From NCBI RefSeq assembly GCF_033962415.1, contig NZ_JAVIKH010000001.1, forward strand, positions 1 to 64,000: 64,000 nucleotides of DNA. Direction: 5' to 3'. The first letter of the stretch is position 1; each line of letters starts with the position of its first letter. Both the position numbers and the translations under genes were made by a program. A model generated the notes under the pieces. It made no database searches and was not told the origin of the DNA. It saw only the letters and a program-made list of their open reading frames with translations. This DNA comes from Candidatus Cetobacterium colombiensis. GTDB taxonomy: Bacteria; Fusobacteriota; Fusobacteriia; Fusobacteriales; Fusobacteriaceae. Shown one piece after another: positions 34,734 through 45,338 of this stretch.

Positions 34734-36383
34734 GTGAGTAAAAAGAAATTGCCAATAGGTGTAAGTGACTTTAAGGAAATAATAGAAGATAATTATTATT
34801 ATGTAGATAAAACAAATTTTGTAGCAGAGATATTGGAAAAAAGAGCTAAAGCCACATTGATAACAAGACCTAGACGTTTTGGTAAAACACTTAGCATGAC
34901 AACACTAAAGTACTTTTTGGATATAAGAAATGGTGAAGAAAATAGAAAACTTTTTCAGGGACTGAATATAGAGAGAACTGAATATATGGAAGAGCAAGGG
35001 AAGTACCCAGTTATATATTTAACTTTAAAAGATTGTGAGGGAAAAACCTATTCAGCATTTTTAGATAAATTTAAAAGTTTATTAAGTAAACTTTTTAGTG
35101 ATCACGAATATTTAATGGAAAAATTAAATGCTAGAGAATTTAAAGAGTTTAATAAAATTTGGTTAGAAGAAAAGGATGGGAAATACGATGAAGCTTTAAA
35201 TTTTTTAGCAAATATACTTTATAAATACACAGGCTTAAAACCAGTGATACTGATAGATGAATATGATGCACCAATGATAAAGGCCAATGAACATGGATAC
35301 TATGACGAGATAAAAGATTTTATTGGTGGATTCTATGGGAGTGCACTAAAAGATGGAGTTGCTGCTTTTTCAGTGATAACAGGGATATTAAGAGTGGCAA
35401 AAGAATCGATATTTTCCACTTTAAATAATTTAAAAGTTAGTACAATATTAAGTGAAGATTTTCCGTACTTTGGAATGGAAGAGTGGGAAGTGGAAGAGAT
35501 TTTAAAGTGCTATGATCTTGAGACAACTTTAGAGGATACAAAAATTTGGTATAACGGTTATCTTTTTGGAACTAAAAGAGTGTATAATCCATGGAGCATA
35601 TTAAATCATTGTGATACTAAAAAGTTAGAGTGTTATTGGATAAATACAAGTGCGAACACATTGATAATGGAGATGTTAAGAGATGCAGATAATTCAATAG
35701 TTGATATATTTCATGGGCTGTTAAAAGGTGATAGAGTGAAAACAATATTAAATGACCATATGATATTTAATCAAAAGTATTCAAATAGTGCAGTATTGTA
35801 TCTCATGTTTTCAGGAGGGTATTTAACAATAGATAAATTGGGGGAAGTCAGAAAAGAGTACTATTTGAGAATTCCAAATTATGAGGTTAAGGAATATTTT
35901 AAAGATACATTTTTAGATATAGTAAAAGGAAATGAAATCAATAGTTTTTCACAGTTGGAAGATGCCCTTGTGTTAGGAAAAGTGAGGGGAGTTATGTCAA
36001 TAGAGGAAAGTATCCAAGATATGTTTACGTCGAGTTTAAGTTATCACGATGGAGCTAAAGAGGAGAAGTTTTATCATAATTTAGTTTTGGGAATGTTAAT
36101 TGGGTTAGATAGAGATTTTTATGTGTTATCCAATAGAGAAGAGGGCCTTGGAAGGTACGATTTAGCGTTAGAGCCAAAGGATAAAAATGGATATGGATAT
36201 ATGTTTGAGTTTAAGGTGGCTAAAAGTTCTAGTGAAGAGGATATGGACTTAGCTGGAGAAGCGGCACTGGATCAAATAGATAAAAAGATATATGAGACAG
36301 GGATGAGAGACAGAGGGATAAAGAAAATAGTAAAACTTGGAATGGTTTTTAGTGGGAAAAGTTTAAGGTTTTATGAGAGATAA
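34734..36383 (+). CDS. AAA-ATPase-like protein with PD-(D/E)XK nuclease domain, paralogue 4
   Basis: The 549-residue protein has the same domains as paralogue 1: KLPIGVSDF, RPRRFGKTL, ILIDEYDAPM, GRYDLALEPKD and MFEFKVAK. It is nearly identical to paralogue 1 over about residues 1-110, 165-300 and from SYHDGAKEEK to the end. It is strongly diverged in two intervening blocks. The leader ATGGAAAAGGAAGGTGG is shared. GTG 34734 is preferred over 34725. The biological role is unknown. Confidence 0.88.
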   Translation: MSKKKLPIGVSDFKEIIEDNYYYVDKTNFVAEILEKRAKATLITRPRRFGKTLSMTTLKYFLDIRNGEENRKLFQGLNIERTEYMEEQGKYPVIYLTLKDCEGKTYSAFLDKFKSLLSKLFSDHEYLMEKLNAREFKEFNKIWLEEKDGKYDEALNFLANILYKYTGLKPVILIDEYDAPMIKANEHGYYDEIKDFIGGFYGSALKDGVAAFSVITGILRVAKESIFSTLNNLKVSTILSEDFPYFGMEEWEVEEILKCYDLETTLEDTKIWYNGYLFGTKRVYNPWSILNHCDTKKLECYWINTSANTLIMEMLRDADNSIVDIFHGLLKGDRVKTILNDHMIFNQKYSNSAVLYLMFSGGYLTIDKLGEVRKEYYLRIPNYEVKEYFKDTFLDIVKGNEINSFSQLEDALVLGKVRGVMSIEESIQDMFTSSLSYHDGAKEEKFYHNLVLGMLIGLDRDFYVLSNREEGLGRYDLALEPKDKNGYGYMFEFKVAKSSSEEDMDLAGEAALDQIDKKIYETGMRDRGIKKIVKLGMVFSGKSLRFYER

Positions 36384-36385
36384 AA

Positions 36386-36422
36386 ATGGAAAAGTTGTAG
36401 AGTAATATCTACAACTTTTTTT
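36386..36422 (+). terminator. shared terminator with an apparent deletion scar
   Basis: AAAGTTGTAGA pairs with TCTACAACTTT over 11 bp, then a T-run. It is preceded by ATGGAAAAGTTGTAG, which joins the leader start (ATGGAAAAG) seen before other genes to the Rpn gene tail (GAAAAGTTGTAG). Confidence 0.85.
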
Positions 36423-36457
36423 GTTTTAAAAAATTTAAAACAAAAAGATATAAAAGT

Positions 36458-36486
36458 TTGACAAAGAAGGTTAGGTAAAGTATATA
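36458..36486 (+). promoter_or_regulatory. sigma-70-type promoter of the maltose-type regulator
   Basis: TTGACA (36458-36463), a 17-base spacer and TATATA (36481-36486) lie upstream of the RpiR-family gene at 36517. Confidence 0.65.
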
Positions 36487-36516
36487 GAGATAATAGATGA
36501 TAAAAGGGGGGATTGT

Positions 36517-37248
36517 ATGGATTTAAGCAAATTAGAGAATAGGTATAGTTTAAATGAATCAGAGATATTAGTATTGAGATTTATTTTAGAAGATTTAGAT
36601 AGAGCTTTAAAATTTGGAATAAAAGAGATAGCTAAGAATAATTACTGCTCAACAACAGTAATTGTCAATTTGGCTAAAAAAATGAAGTACAGTGGTTTCA
36701 CAGATATGATCTATAATTTAAAATTCATATATGAAAATAAATACAGTGAAAATAATAATGAAAATGAAATTTTTAAATTAAACTTAAATAATAAATACCA
36801 TATATATAATGAGAATAAGGATTCTTTTAATAAAATAAAAGAGATGTTAGAGTTAAATAAAAAAAATTTAATTTTACTCTATGGAGTTGGTTTTTCAGAA
36901 ATAATTGCAAAATATTTTCAATTGAAATTATTAAACAATGGATATTTAAGTATATTTTCCAATCAACATCAAAACTATGAGGCAACAAATTTAGCTCCTA
37001 AAGTTGTAATTTTAGTTTCAAAATCTGGAGAAACAGGAAGTGCATTGACAATTTTAAAAAAAGCTAGAAATAGTGGTGCAAAAATTATTGTTTTTACAAA
37101 TGAACTTAGAAACACAATGGGAGAGTTAGCAGATATAACATTTAGATTATCAGATACAAATAAACTAGATGATAGAAATATAGATGGGAATGAGTTTTTT
37201 CCAAACTGTTTATTTTGTTTTGAAATGATAGTTGAGTTTTTAAAATAA
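36517..37248 (+). CDS. RpiR/MurR-family transcriptional regulator of the alpha-glucoside operon
   Basis: The 243-residue protein has an N-terminal helix-turn-helix (IKEIAKNNYCSTTVIVNLAK) and a C-terminal SIS sugar-phosphate domain (LILLYGVGFSEIIAKYFQLK, then VILVSKSGETGSAL). It should sense a phosphorylated sugar and control the PTS transporter and 6-phospho-alpha-glucosidase genes just downstream, as GlvR does in Bacillus. A strong RBS (AAGGGGGG) precedes the ATG. The direction of regulation (activator or repressor) is not visible. Confidence 0.87.
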   Translation: MDLSKLENRYSLNESEILVLRFILEDLDRALKFGIKEIAKNNYCSTTVIVNLAKKMKYSGFTDMIYNLKFIYENKYSENNNENEIFKLNLNNKYHIYNENKDSFNKIKEMLELNKKNLILLYGVGFSEIIAKYFQLKLLNNGYLSIFSNQHQNYEATNLAPKVVILVSKSGETGSALTILKKARNSGAKIIVFTNELRNTMGELADITFRLSDTNKLDDRNIDGNEFFPNCLFCFEMIVEFLK

Positions 37249-37362
37249 AATTTTATTGAAAATAATAAATTTTTTTTATTGCTTTGAAACTCTTTACTTT
37301 ATAAAAATGATGAGGTAATTAAATAATATCAGAACCATAAAGTCAAGAGGAGAGTGATAGTC

Positions 37363-38961
37363 ATGATGAAACAGATTCAAAGATTTGGTGGAGCTATGTA
37401 TACACCTGTATTGATATTTGCTTTTTCTGGATTGGTAGTTGGATTGACAATATTGTTAAGAAACCCCATATTTGTAGGAGAGTTATCAAATCCTGATACA
37501 ACTTGGTTTAAAGTGATTAAAACAATTGAAGAGGGTGGTTGGACTGTATTTAGACAGATGCCAATACTTTTTGCCATAGGATTACCAATAAGTTTAGCTA
37601 AAACTTCAAATGCTAGAGCTTGTATGGAATCTTTCGTTATATATATGTCTTATAATTATTTTATAAGTTCAATACTCAACTATTGGGGACCTGCATTAAA
37701 TATTGATTTTTCTCAACCTGTGGGAGCAGGAACAGGATTGACAACAATTGGTGGAGTAAAAACTTTAGATACAAGTATAATAGGTGCTATTATTGTTGCT
37801 GGAATGGTAGTTTACTTTCATGATAAATATTTTGATAAAAAACTTCCAGATTTTTTAGGAATATTTCAAGGATCTGCCTTTGTTGTAATAGTAGCCTTTA
37901 TTCCAACTTTATTGTTAGCAGTTGCAACAGCTATAGTTTGGCCTAAAGTTCAAAGTGGAATTGGATCACTACAAATATTTTTAGCATCATCAGGTTCTTT
38001 AGGTGTTTGGATATATACATTTTTAGAAAGATTGCTAATACCTACAGGGTTACACCATTTTATATATACACCTTTCACATATGGACCAGCAGTTGTGGAC
38101 GAAGGAATCACAAAGTTTTGGGCTGAAAACTTAACTCATTTTTCTCAATTGACAGTTCCTTTAAAGTCTGTATTTCCTCAAGGTGGATTCTCACTATTTG
38201 GAAATAGTAAGATATTTGGAGCTATTGGAATAGCCATTGCATTTTATTTTACATCTAAATCTGAAAAGAGAAAAGCTGTTATGGGATTATTGATTCCTGC
38301 TACTTTGACTGCAGTACTTGTGGGAATAACAGAACCTCTAGAGTTTACATTTTTATTTATAGCTCCAGTTTTATTTGTTGTTCATTCGATTTTAGCGGCA
38401 AGTATGGCAGCAATAATGTATTCTTTTGGAGTTGTAGGAAGTATGGGAAGTGGTCTTATAAACACTGCAACTTTAAATTGGATTCCACTTTTTAAAAATC
38501 ATTCAATGATGATATTTACTCAAATTGCAATAGGAGTTGTGTTTATTGTAATATACGCTTTTATTTTTAAAATGATTATAGAAAAAATGAATTTAAAAAC
38601 TCCAGGAAGAGAGGATGAAGAGGAAGTTAAACTATATAATAAAGCAGATTTTAAAATGAAAAATGGAGAAAATTCAAAGATAAAATCTCAATTTGATGAG
38701 ATAGCTTATAATATTTTAATGGGATTGGGAGATGTTGAAAATATAGTGGATGTGACTAACTGTGCAACAAGACTTAGATTAACGGTAAAAGATCCTAGTT
38801 TAGTTCAAGGGACTAGTTACTTTAGACAGATTGGGACACATGGACTTGTAAAAAATGGGTGTGCAATACAAGTTATCGTAGGTCTATCTGTTCCACAAGT
38901 TAGAGAGAGTTTTGAGAAACTATTGGATAATCCTGAGGGATTAGTTGCAATTCAATCTTAA
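37363..38961 (+). CDS. malB: PTS alpha-glucoside (maltose-type) EIICB component
   Basis: The 532-residue protein has an EIIC membrane domain of the glucose superfamily with about 10 helices. A C-terminal EIIB domain has its phosphorylation cysteine in NCATRLRL near residue 467. It imports and phosphorylates alpha-glucosides such as maltose. There is no EIIA domain, so a separate EIIA is required. ATG 37363 is chosen because of the GAGGAGA RBS. It lies directly upstream of malH and resembles the malB-malH pair known from Fusobacterium mortiferum. Confidence 0.93.
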   Translation: MMKQIQRFGGAMYTPVLIFAFSGLVVGLTILLRNPIFVGELSNPDTTWFKVIKTIEEGGWTVFRQMPILFAIGLPISLAKTSNARACMESFVIYMSYNYFISSILNYWGPALNIDFSQPVGAGTGLTTIGGVKTLDTSIIGAIIVAGMVVYFHDKYFDKKLPDFLGIFQGSAFVVIVAFIPTLLLAVATAIVWPKVQSGIGSLQIFLASSGSLGVWIYTFLERLLIPTGLHHFIYTPFTYGPAVVDEGITKFWAENLTHFSQLTVPLKSVFPQGGFSLFGNSKIFGAIGIAIAFYFTSKSEKRKAVMGLLIPATLTAVLVGITEPLEFTFLFIAPVLFVVHSILAASMAAIMYSFGVVGSMGSGLINTATLNWIPLFKNHSMMIFTQIAIGVVFIVIYAFIFKMIIEKMNLKTPGREDEEEVKLYNKADFKMKNGENSKIKSQFDEIAYNILMGLGDVENIVDVTNCATRLRLTVKDPSLVQGTSYFRQIGTHGLVKNGCAIQVIVGLSVPQVRESFEKLLDNPEGLVAIQS

Positions 38962-40323
<1,362 letters not shown>

Positions 40324-40330
40324 AAATATT

Positions 40331-40432
40331 TGTTAGAAAAGTTGTAGAGTAATATCTACAACTTTTTTTTGTAGTTTGGTGTGTGGAATATGGTATAATA
40401 TGGAAAAATAGATATGGAAAAGGAAGTGGAAG
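40331..40432 (+). repeat. repeated terminator-promoter-RBS cassette, copy C
   Basis: It begins with TTAGAAAAGTTGTAG, equal to the Rpn gene tail, and has the perfect GTTGTAGA/TCTACAAC terminator. TAGTTTGGTGTGTGG and the extended -10 TGGTATAAT (-10 at 40394-40399) follow, then the leader ATGGAAAAGGAAGTGGAAG. It ends the malH unit and starts the Fic unit. Confidence 0.87.
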
Positions 40433-41263
40433 ATGACTCTAAAAAATATACCATATGAAATTTTGAAAGAGTATAGTATCCCAGTTGAAAAGCGAATAGA
40501 GAACTGGGAAGTTGGAATTGGATTAAATGAAGTTGATGGATTAAAGCCTTCAAAATATTTAATTCAATTGACAAAGGATTCTATAGAGGGAAGAAAAAAT
40601 TTTGACGAAATAGAAAAAGAATTAAAAACTTATTATGAAAAACAGGATAAAGAAACTATTAACTATTCTGAGATGGAATGTGATTTAGTTTCAACTAGAA
40701 TAGCTAAGTTATTAGAGGAAAGAAGTTTTGTTTTTAGTCCTATACAGTTAAAAAGTATCCATAGAAATCTTTTTTCAGGATTACTATTAGATGAAAGAGA
40801 TAATAAAATTGGAGAATATAGAAAATATAATATATCTAAAAAAGAACCAATTTTAAATGGAGAGAGTGTTATATATGGAGAGTATACGACTATAGAGGAA
40901 TTTTTAAAATATGATTTTGAAAATGAAAATGGAAAAAACTATTCTGAGATGGATATAGAGAAACAGATTAAAAATTTAGTTAAATTTACATCGGCAATAT
41001 GGCAGATACACCCATTTATTGAGGGGAATACAAGAACGGTTGCTGTGTTTATTCAAAAATATCTTTTAAGTATGGGATACGATGTAAACAATGATCTTTT
41101 TAAAGATAATTCAATATATTTTAGAAATGCACTTGTGGCATCAAATTATAGTAATATTCCAAAGAGAGTGTCTCCAAACTTTTTCTATTTAGAACAATTT
41201 TTTTTAAAGCTTTTATACGAAAAAAATATAAACTTGAAAGAGATTATAATTTTTAAAATTTAA
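40433..41263 (+). CDS. Fic-domain protein, second of two
   Basis: The 276-residue protein carries the Fic loop HPFIEGNTRTVAVF from residue 193, a variant of HPFxxGNGRxxR in which GNGR is replaced by GNTR. N-terminal segments include YSEMECDLVSTRIAKLLEE and SPIQLKSIHRNLFSGL, typical of the mid-length Fic family. The second arginine position is altered, so AMP transfer chemistry may differ. The gene follows cassette C closely and has an RBS AAGGAAG. Target unknown. Confidence 0.86.
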   Translation: MTLKNIPYEILKEYSIPVEKRIENWEVGIGLNEVDGLKPSKYLIQLTKDSIEGRKNFDEIEKELKTYYEKQDKETINYSEMECDLVSTRIAKLLEERSFVFSPIQLKSIHRNLFSGLLLDERDNKIGEYRKYNISKKEPILNGESVIYGEYTTIEEFLKYDFENENGKNYSEMDIEKQIKNLVKFTSAIWQIHPFIEGNTRTVAVFIQKYLLSMGYDVNNDLFKDNSIYFRNALVASNYSNIPKRVSPNFFYLEQFFLKLLYEKNINLKEIIIFKI

Positions 41264-41282
41264 TCCATTTTTTTTATTTCTA

Positions 41283-41312
41283 TTGTACAAATATTGTAAA
41301 AAATAGTATAAT
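41283..41312 (+). promoter_or_regulatory. sigma-70-type promoter of the flavoprotein gene
   Basis: TTGTAC (41283-41288), an 18-base spacer and TATAAT (41307-41312) stand about 50 bp upstream of the ATG. A small inverted repeat (ATTGTA/TACAAT) surrounds the region and could bind a regulator. Confidence 0.6.
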
Positions 41313-41363
41313 ATACTGTATACAATATCCAATATACAAAATTTTATGAAGAGGGGTTAGGGA

Positions 41364-43061
41364 ATGTTTAAAAAGATTTTACTTATGTTGTCTTTAGTGT
41401 CAAGTATGGCTATGGCATCTAAAGAGGAGTTTATAGGAAGTGGAAAAGGTTATAACGGAGATATTAAAGTTAAAGTATCTGTAGAAGATAAAAAAATATC
41501 TGATATTGAAGTTATAAAACATGAAGAGTCAGGTTTTACAAGAAGAGCTATGAAAAAAATTAGTGATGAGATTTTAAGTTCACAGTCACTAGATGTTGAC
41601 AATATAGCTGGTGCTACTTACACAAGTGAGGGACTTAAAGAAGCTGTAGGAAAAGCAATTGCTTCATCAGGAGTTGTTTTAAATAAGGGTGTAAAAAAAG
41701 TTGCTCAAACTGAAGAGTTAAAAGATATGGAAACTGACATTGTTGTTGTTGGTGGAGGAGGAGCTGGACTTTCAGCTGCAATTGCTGCAAAAGAAAATGG
41801 AGCTAGAGTAATTTTATTAGAGAAAATGCCTATGGTTGGAGGAAACACTAACTATGCTACAGGTGGAATAAATGCAGCAGATACAAGTGTTCAAAAAAAA
41901 TTAGGAATAGAAGATTCAGCTGAGTTATACTATAACGATACAATGAAAGGTGGAAAAAATTTAAATAATCCAACACTTTTAAAGAAATTAACAGAGGAAT
42001 CTAAACATGCAATTGATTGGTTAATTTCTAAGGGAACTGATTTAACAGAGGTGTCTTTTTCTGGAGGACAGAGCGTTAAAAGAATTCATAGACCTACAGG
42101 TGGAAAAGCAGTGGGACCTGTTATAGTAGATGCTTTAAATACTACTCTTGAAAATATGGGAGTGGAAACTAGAACAAATAATAAAGTAGTTAAAATTTTA
42201 ACTGAAAACAACAAGGTTACTGGAGTATTAGTTGAAAACAATGGAAAAGAGTATAAGATTAATGCAAAAGCTGTAGTTATGGCAACTGGAGGATTTGGAG
42301 CAAACGCTGAGATGGTAGCTGAAAACAATCCAAATTTAAAAGGGTTCGGAACTACAAATAACCCAGCTATTACTGGAGAGGGAATTAAACTTGTTCAAGA
42401 AGCTGGTGGAGATGTTGTGGATATGAAAGAGATTCAAACTCACCCAACTGTTGTACATAAGACTCCAAACATGATAACTGAAAGTGTAAGAGGAGAGGGA
42501 GCAATCCTTGTAAATAGAGATGGAAAAAGATTTATAAATGAGTTAGAAACAAGAGATGTAGTTTCTAAAGCAGAGTTAGCTCAAAAGGGTAAATCTGCGT
42601 TTCTTATTTTTGATCAACAAACAAGAGATAACTTATCAGCTATAAATGGATATGTAAACAAAGGATTAACAAAAGAAGCAAATAGCCTTTCAGAATTATC
42701 AAAAATGATTGGTGTAAATTCTAAAGAGTTAGAGAAAACAGTAGCTAGATATAATAAGTTTGTTAAAGATGGGAAAGATACAGACTTTAATAAAAAAGGT
42801 TTACCAAGAGAGATTTTAAAAGCTCCGTTCTATGCAATTGAAGTTTCACCAGCAATTCACCACACAATGGGTGGAATCAGAATAAATGAAAATGCTGAGG
42901 TATTAGATAAGAATGGTAACAGAGTACCAGGACTTTATGCTGCAGGAGAAATAACAGGTGGAGTACACGGTGGAAACAGAATCGGTGGAAACGCAGTTAC
43001 AGATATAATTGTATTTGGTAAAATTGCTGGAGAAAATGCAGCAAAAGATATAAAAAAATAA
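41364..43061 (+). CDS. exported FMN-binding/FAD-dependent fumarate reductase-like flavoprotein
   Basis: The 565-residue protein has a signal peptide (cleavage likely after AMA at residue 18). An FMN_bind domain has the flavinylation motif AGATYTS (82-88; Thr87 the likely acceptor). A fumarate reductase/urocanate reductase-type FAD domain starts at VVVGGGGAGLSAA (127-139) and has HHTMGGIRI and GGNRIGGNAV near the end. No heme-binding CxxCH is present, so electrons would come through the covalent FMN. ApbE is required for flavinylation and is not in the window. The electron acceptor could be fumarate, urocanate or a related enoate and cannot be assigned. Confidence 0.88.
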   Translation: MFKKILLMLSLVSSMAMASKEEFIGSGKGYNGDIKVKVSVEDKKISDIEVIKHEESGFTRRAMKKISDEILSSQSLDVDNIAGATYTSEGLKEAVGKAIASSGVVLNKGVKKVAQTEELKDMETDIVVVGGGGAGLSAAIAAKENGARVILLEKMPMVGGNTNYATGGINAADTSVQKKLGIEDSAELYYNDTMKGGKNLNNPTLLKKLTEESKHAIDWLISKGTDLTEVSFSGGQSVKRIHRPTGGKAVGPVIVDALNTTLENMGVETRTNNKVVKILTENNKVTGVLVENNGKEYKINAKAVVMATGGFGANAEMVAENNPNLKGFGTTNNPAITGEGIKLVQEAGGDVVDMKEIQTHPTVVHKTPNMITESVRGEGAILVNRDGKRFINELETRDVVSKAELAQKGKSAFLIFDQQTRDNLSAINGYVNKGLTKEANSLSELSKMIGVNSKELEKTVARYNKFVKDGKDTDFNKKGLPREILKAPFYAIEVSPAIHHTMGGIRINENAEVLDKNGNRVPGLYAAGEITGGVHGGNRIGGNAVTDIIVFGKIAGENAAKDIKK

Positions 43062-43064
43062 TGA

Positions 43065-43100
43065 AAAAGCTGTAGATTTTATATTCTACAGCTTTTTTTT
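43065..43100. terminator. bidirectional terminator between convergent genes
   Basis: AAAAGCTGTAGA and CTACAGCTTTTTTTT form an 11-bp stem between the flavoprotein gene (+) and murR (-). A-rich and T-rich flanks make it usable from both sides. Confidence 0.85.
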
Positions 43101-43937
43101 AAAGTCTTCTACAGCTTTTCTAGTTAAAATTAGATTTTCCTCAATCTCTTGAAGATTTTGTCTAGCTATTCCAATGAAAAGCATATCTATTACAGCAAGT
43201 TGTGAAATTCTAGAACTCATAGCTCCTTCTCTTAAAAGTTTTTCCACAAAAGGAACCTTTAAAGTTACATCTGAAAGTTGTTCTAACTCATTATTTAAAG
43301 AGGCCTTTGTTATTGAAATAACAGGAATATCTTTTTTCTTAGCGTTTTCCACACAAGTTAAAACTTCTAAAGTATTTCCAGAGTAAGAGATTGCAATGGC
43401 CACATCTCCTTTTTCCATTAAAACAGAAGATGTTATTTGAAGATGGGCATCAGAGTGCAGAGTACATCTTTTGTTAATTCTATTTAATTTGTAATAAAAA
43501 TCCAATCCCACTAAACTCGAAACACCAACACAATATATATATATGTTTTTAGCATTTATTAGTAGATTGATAGCTGTTTCTAAATCTTTTTCATCTATAA
43601 GTTCTACAGTTTTATTCATAACATTATCTATAGAATCTTTAACTCCGTAAATTATATCTTGAGTTTTTAAATCATTGTTTAAATACTTGAAACTATAACT
43701 TTTATCTTCAGCTTTAGAACTTAAAGTTAAACTCAGTTTCATTTCGTTTAAACTTGAAAAACCAAGTTTTTTAGAAAATCTTACAACAGTAGCCGCAGAG
43801 GTATTGGTAGACTCACCAATTTCTTTTGCAGACATTCCTATGACATTCTCTTTATTTGAAAGAAAAAAATTAGATAAAAGTTTTTCTCGATCAGTAAAAT
43901 CGTTGTAGTTTTCTTTAAGACAATCTAATAAATTCAT
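43086..43937 (-). CDS. murR: MurR/RpiR-family regulator of MurNAc utilisation
   Basis: The 283-residue protein has an N-terminal helix-turn-helix (MSAKEIGESTNTSAATVVRF, then SKKLGF) and a C-terminal SIS domain (IYIYCVGVSSLVGLDFYYKL, AIAISYSGNTLEVL). MurR in E. coli represses murQP and responds to N-acetylmuramic acid 6-phosphate. Here it is the third gene of murQ-murP-murR, 18 bp after murP, so it is probably autoregulated. It is distinct from the RpiR protein at 36517. Confidence 0.88.
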   Translation of the reverse strand: MNLLDCLKENYNDFTDREKLLSNFFLSNKENVIGMSAKEIGESTNTSAATVVRFSKKLGFSSLNEMKLSLTLSSKAEDKSYSFKYLNNDLKTQDIIYGVKDSIDNVMNKTVELIDEKDLETAINLLINAKNIYIYCVGVSSLVGLDFYYKLNRINKRCTLHSDAHLQITSSVLMEKGDVAIAISYSGNTLEVLTCVENAKKKDIPVISITKASLNNELEQLSDVTLKVPFVEKLLREGAMSSRISQLAVIDMLFIGIARQNLQEIEENLILTRKAVEDFKKKL

Positions 43938-43955
43938 TTAATTTCCTTTCTAAAT

Positions 43956-45317
43956 CTATTCTACAGGATCTTCAAACCCCATGATCTCTGTGAAAATATA
44001 TCCAGCAAAATAAGACACAACCACTCCAATTAAAAACACAAACATCTTTCCATCGGCAACTAAAAGAGCAAGAGGTAAACCTGAAACTCCAATTGCAACT
44101 GCACCAACTTTAAATAGAGCCATAACTGCTCCCCCAGCTCCAGCACCTAAACATGCAGCAGTAAAAGGTTTTCCAAGTGGTAAAGTCACACCATAAATAA
44201 GCGGCTCTCCAATTCCTAAAATTCCTGGTAGTAAACCATTTTTAGCAGTTTTCTTAAGTCTTGCATTTTTAGTTTTTCTATATACAGCAACAGTTGCTCC
44301 AACTTGAGCCATTCCACTTGTAGCAAGAACTGGTAGTAAAACTGAGAAACCAAAATTACTAATTAAATCAGCATGGATTGGAATAAGAGCTTGGTGCATT
44401 CCTGTCATAACTAAAGGTAGGAAAAGAGCTCCAGAAATAGTTCCAGAGAAAACTGAAACAAGAGTGCTTTCAGAAGCTAAAGTTTGAGCTACAATTTTTC
44501 CAATTGAATCTGAAATAAATCCACCAATAGGTTGTAAAATAACTAACGCTACCATAACAGAAACAGATAAAGTCACAAGAGGTGTTACAAATAAATCTAA
44601 AACATCAGGTACCACTTTTTTTAGAGACTTTTCTATAAAGCAAGCTAGAACTACAACTAAGATAACAGAGATAATCCCACCTCTACCAGGAGTAAGTGTT
44701 GTTCCAAAAAGAGTTATACCAGCAAGAGCAGGAGATGTTAAAATTCCTCCTAAAACTCCACCCATCATAGGCATTTGTGAACCAAACTCTTTAGCAGCAT
44801 TAACACCAACTAAAACAGAAAGAACGGTGAAAACTCCACTTCCAAGTAAGTTTAATATTTTTCCAATAGTTGTCAGCTTATAAGCATCACCAAAGTATAC
44901 ACCAGCTATGTTGTTTATGGCAAGTAAAAGTCCACAAGATACAAATAGTGGTATTAAGGGTATAAATGTAGAACCTAGTTTTTTTAGAATATTTTTCATT
45001 TTTGTATCATTCTTAGCTTTTAATTTTTCTTTTGTTGCCTTAACTGCATCTTCACCAAGAGCTACAGAATTACCAATTATATTTTTAACTTCTCCAGTTA
45101 TTTTACTAACTTTTCCAGGCCCATATATAACTTGAAGTTGACCTTCAGCTTCTACAACACCTAAAACTCCTTCAGATTTTTCTAGAGCAGTCATATTTAC
45201 CTTTGAATGATCTTTTAGCTCTAGTCTACAACGAGTCATGCAACTTTGTGCAGTTAATATATTTTCTTTTCCACCTACTAAATTAATTAAACCTTGAGCA
45301 ATTTCTTTATTTGACAT
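43956..45317 (-). CDS. murP: PTS N-acetylmuramic acid EIIBC component
   Basis: The 453-residue transporter has an N-terminal EIIB domain with the phosphorylation cysteine Cys26 in SCMTRC, followed by an EIIC membrane domain of the sucrose/MurNAc type. It should import MurNAc as MurNAc-6-phosphate. There is no EIIA domain, as in E. coli MurP, which uses the glucose EIIA. It lies between murQ and murR on the minus strand. A sucrose-type PTS is the alternative, but murQ beside it argues for MurNAc. Confidence 0.9.
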   Translation of the reverse strand: MSNKEIAQGLINLVGGKENILTAQSCMTRCRLELKDHSKVNMTALEKSEGVLGVVEAEGQLQVIYGPGKVSKITGEVKNIIGNSVALGEDAVKATKEKLKAKNDTKMKNILKKLGSTFIPLIPLFVSCGLLLAINNIAGVYFGDAYKLTTIGKILNLLGSGVFTVLSVLVGVNAAKEFGSQMPMMGGVLGGILTSPALAGITLFGTTLTPGRGGIISVILVVVLACFIEKSLKKVVPDVLDLFVTPLVTLSVSVMVALVILQPIGGFISDSIGKIVAQTLASESTLVSVFSGTISGALFLPLVMTGMHQALIPIHADLISNFGFSVLLPVLATSGMAQVGATVAVYRKTKNARLKKTAKNGLLPGILGIGEPLIYGVTLPLGKPFTAACLGAGAGGAVMALFKVGAVAIGVSGLPLALLVADGKMFVFLIGVVVSYFAGYIFTEIMGFEDPVE

Positions 45318-45338
45318 CTTTTTTCTCCCCTTGAATAG

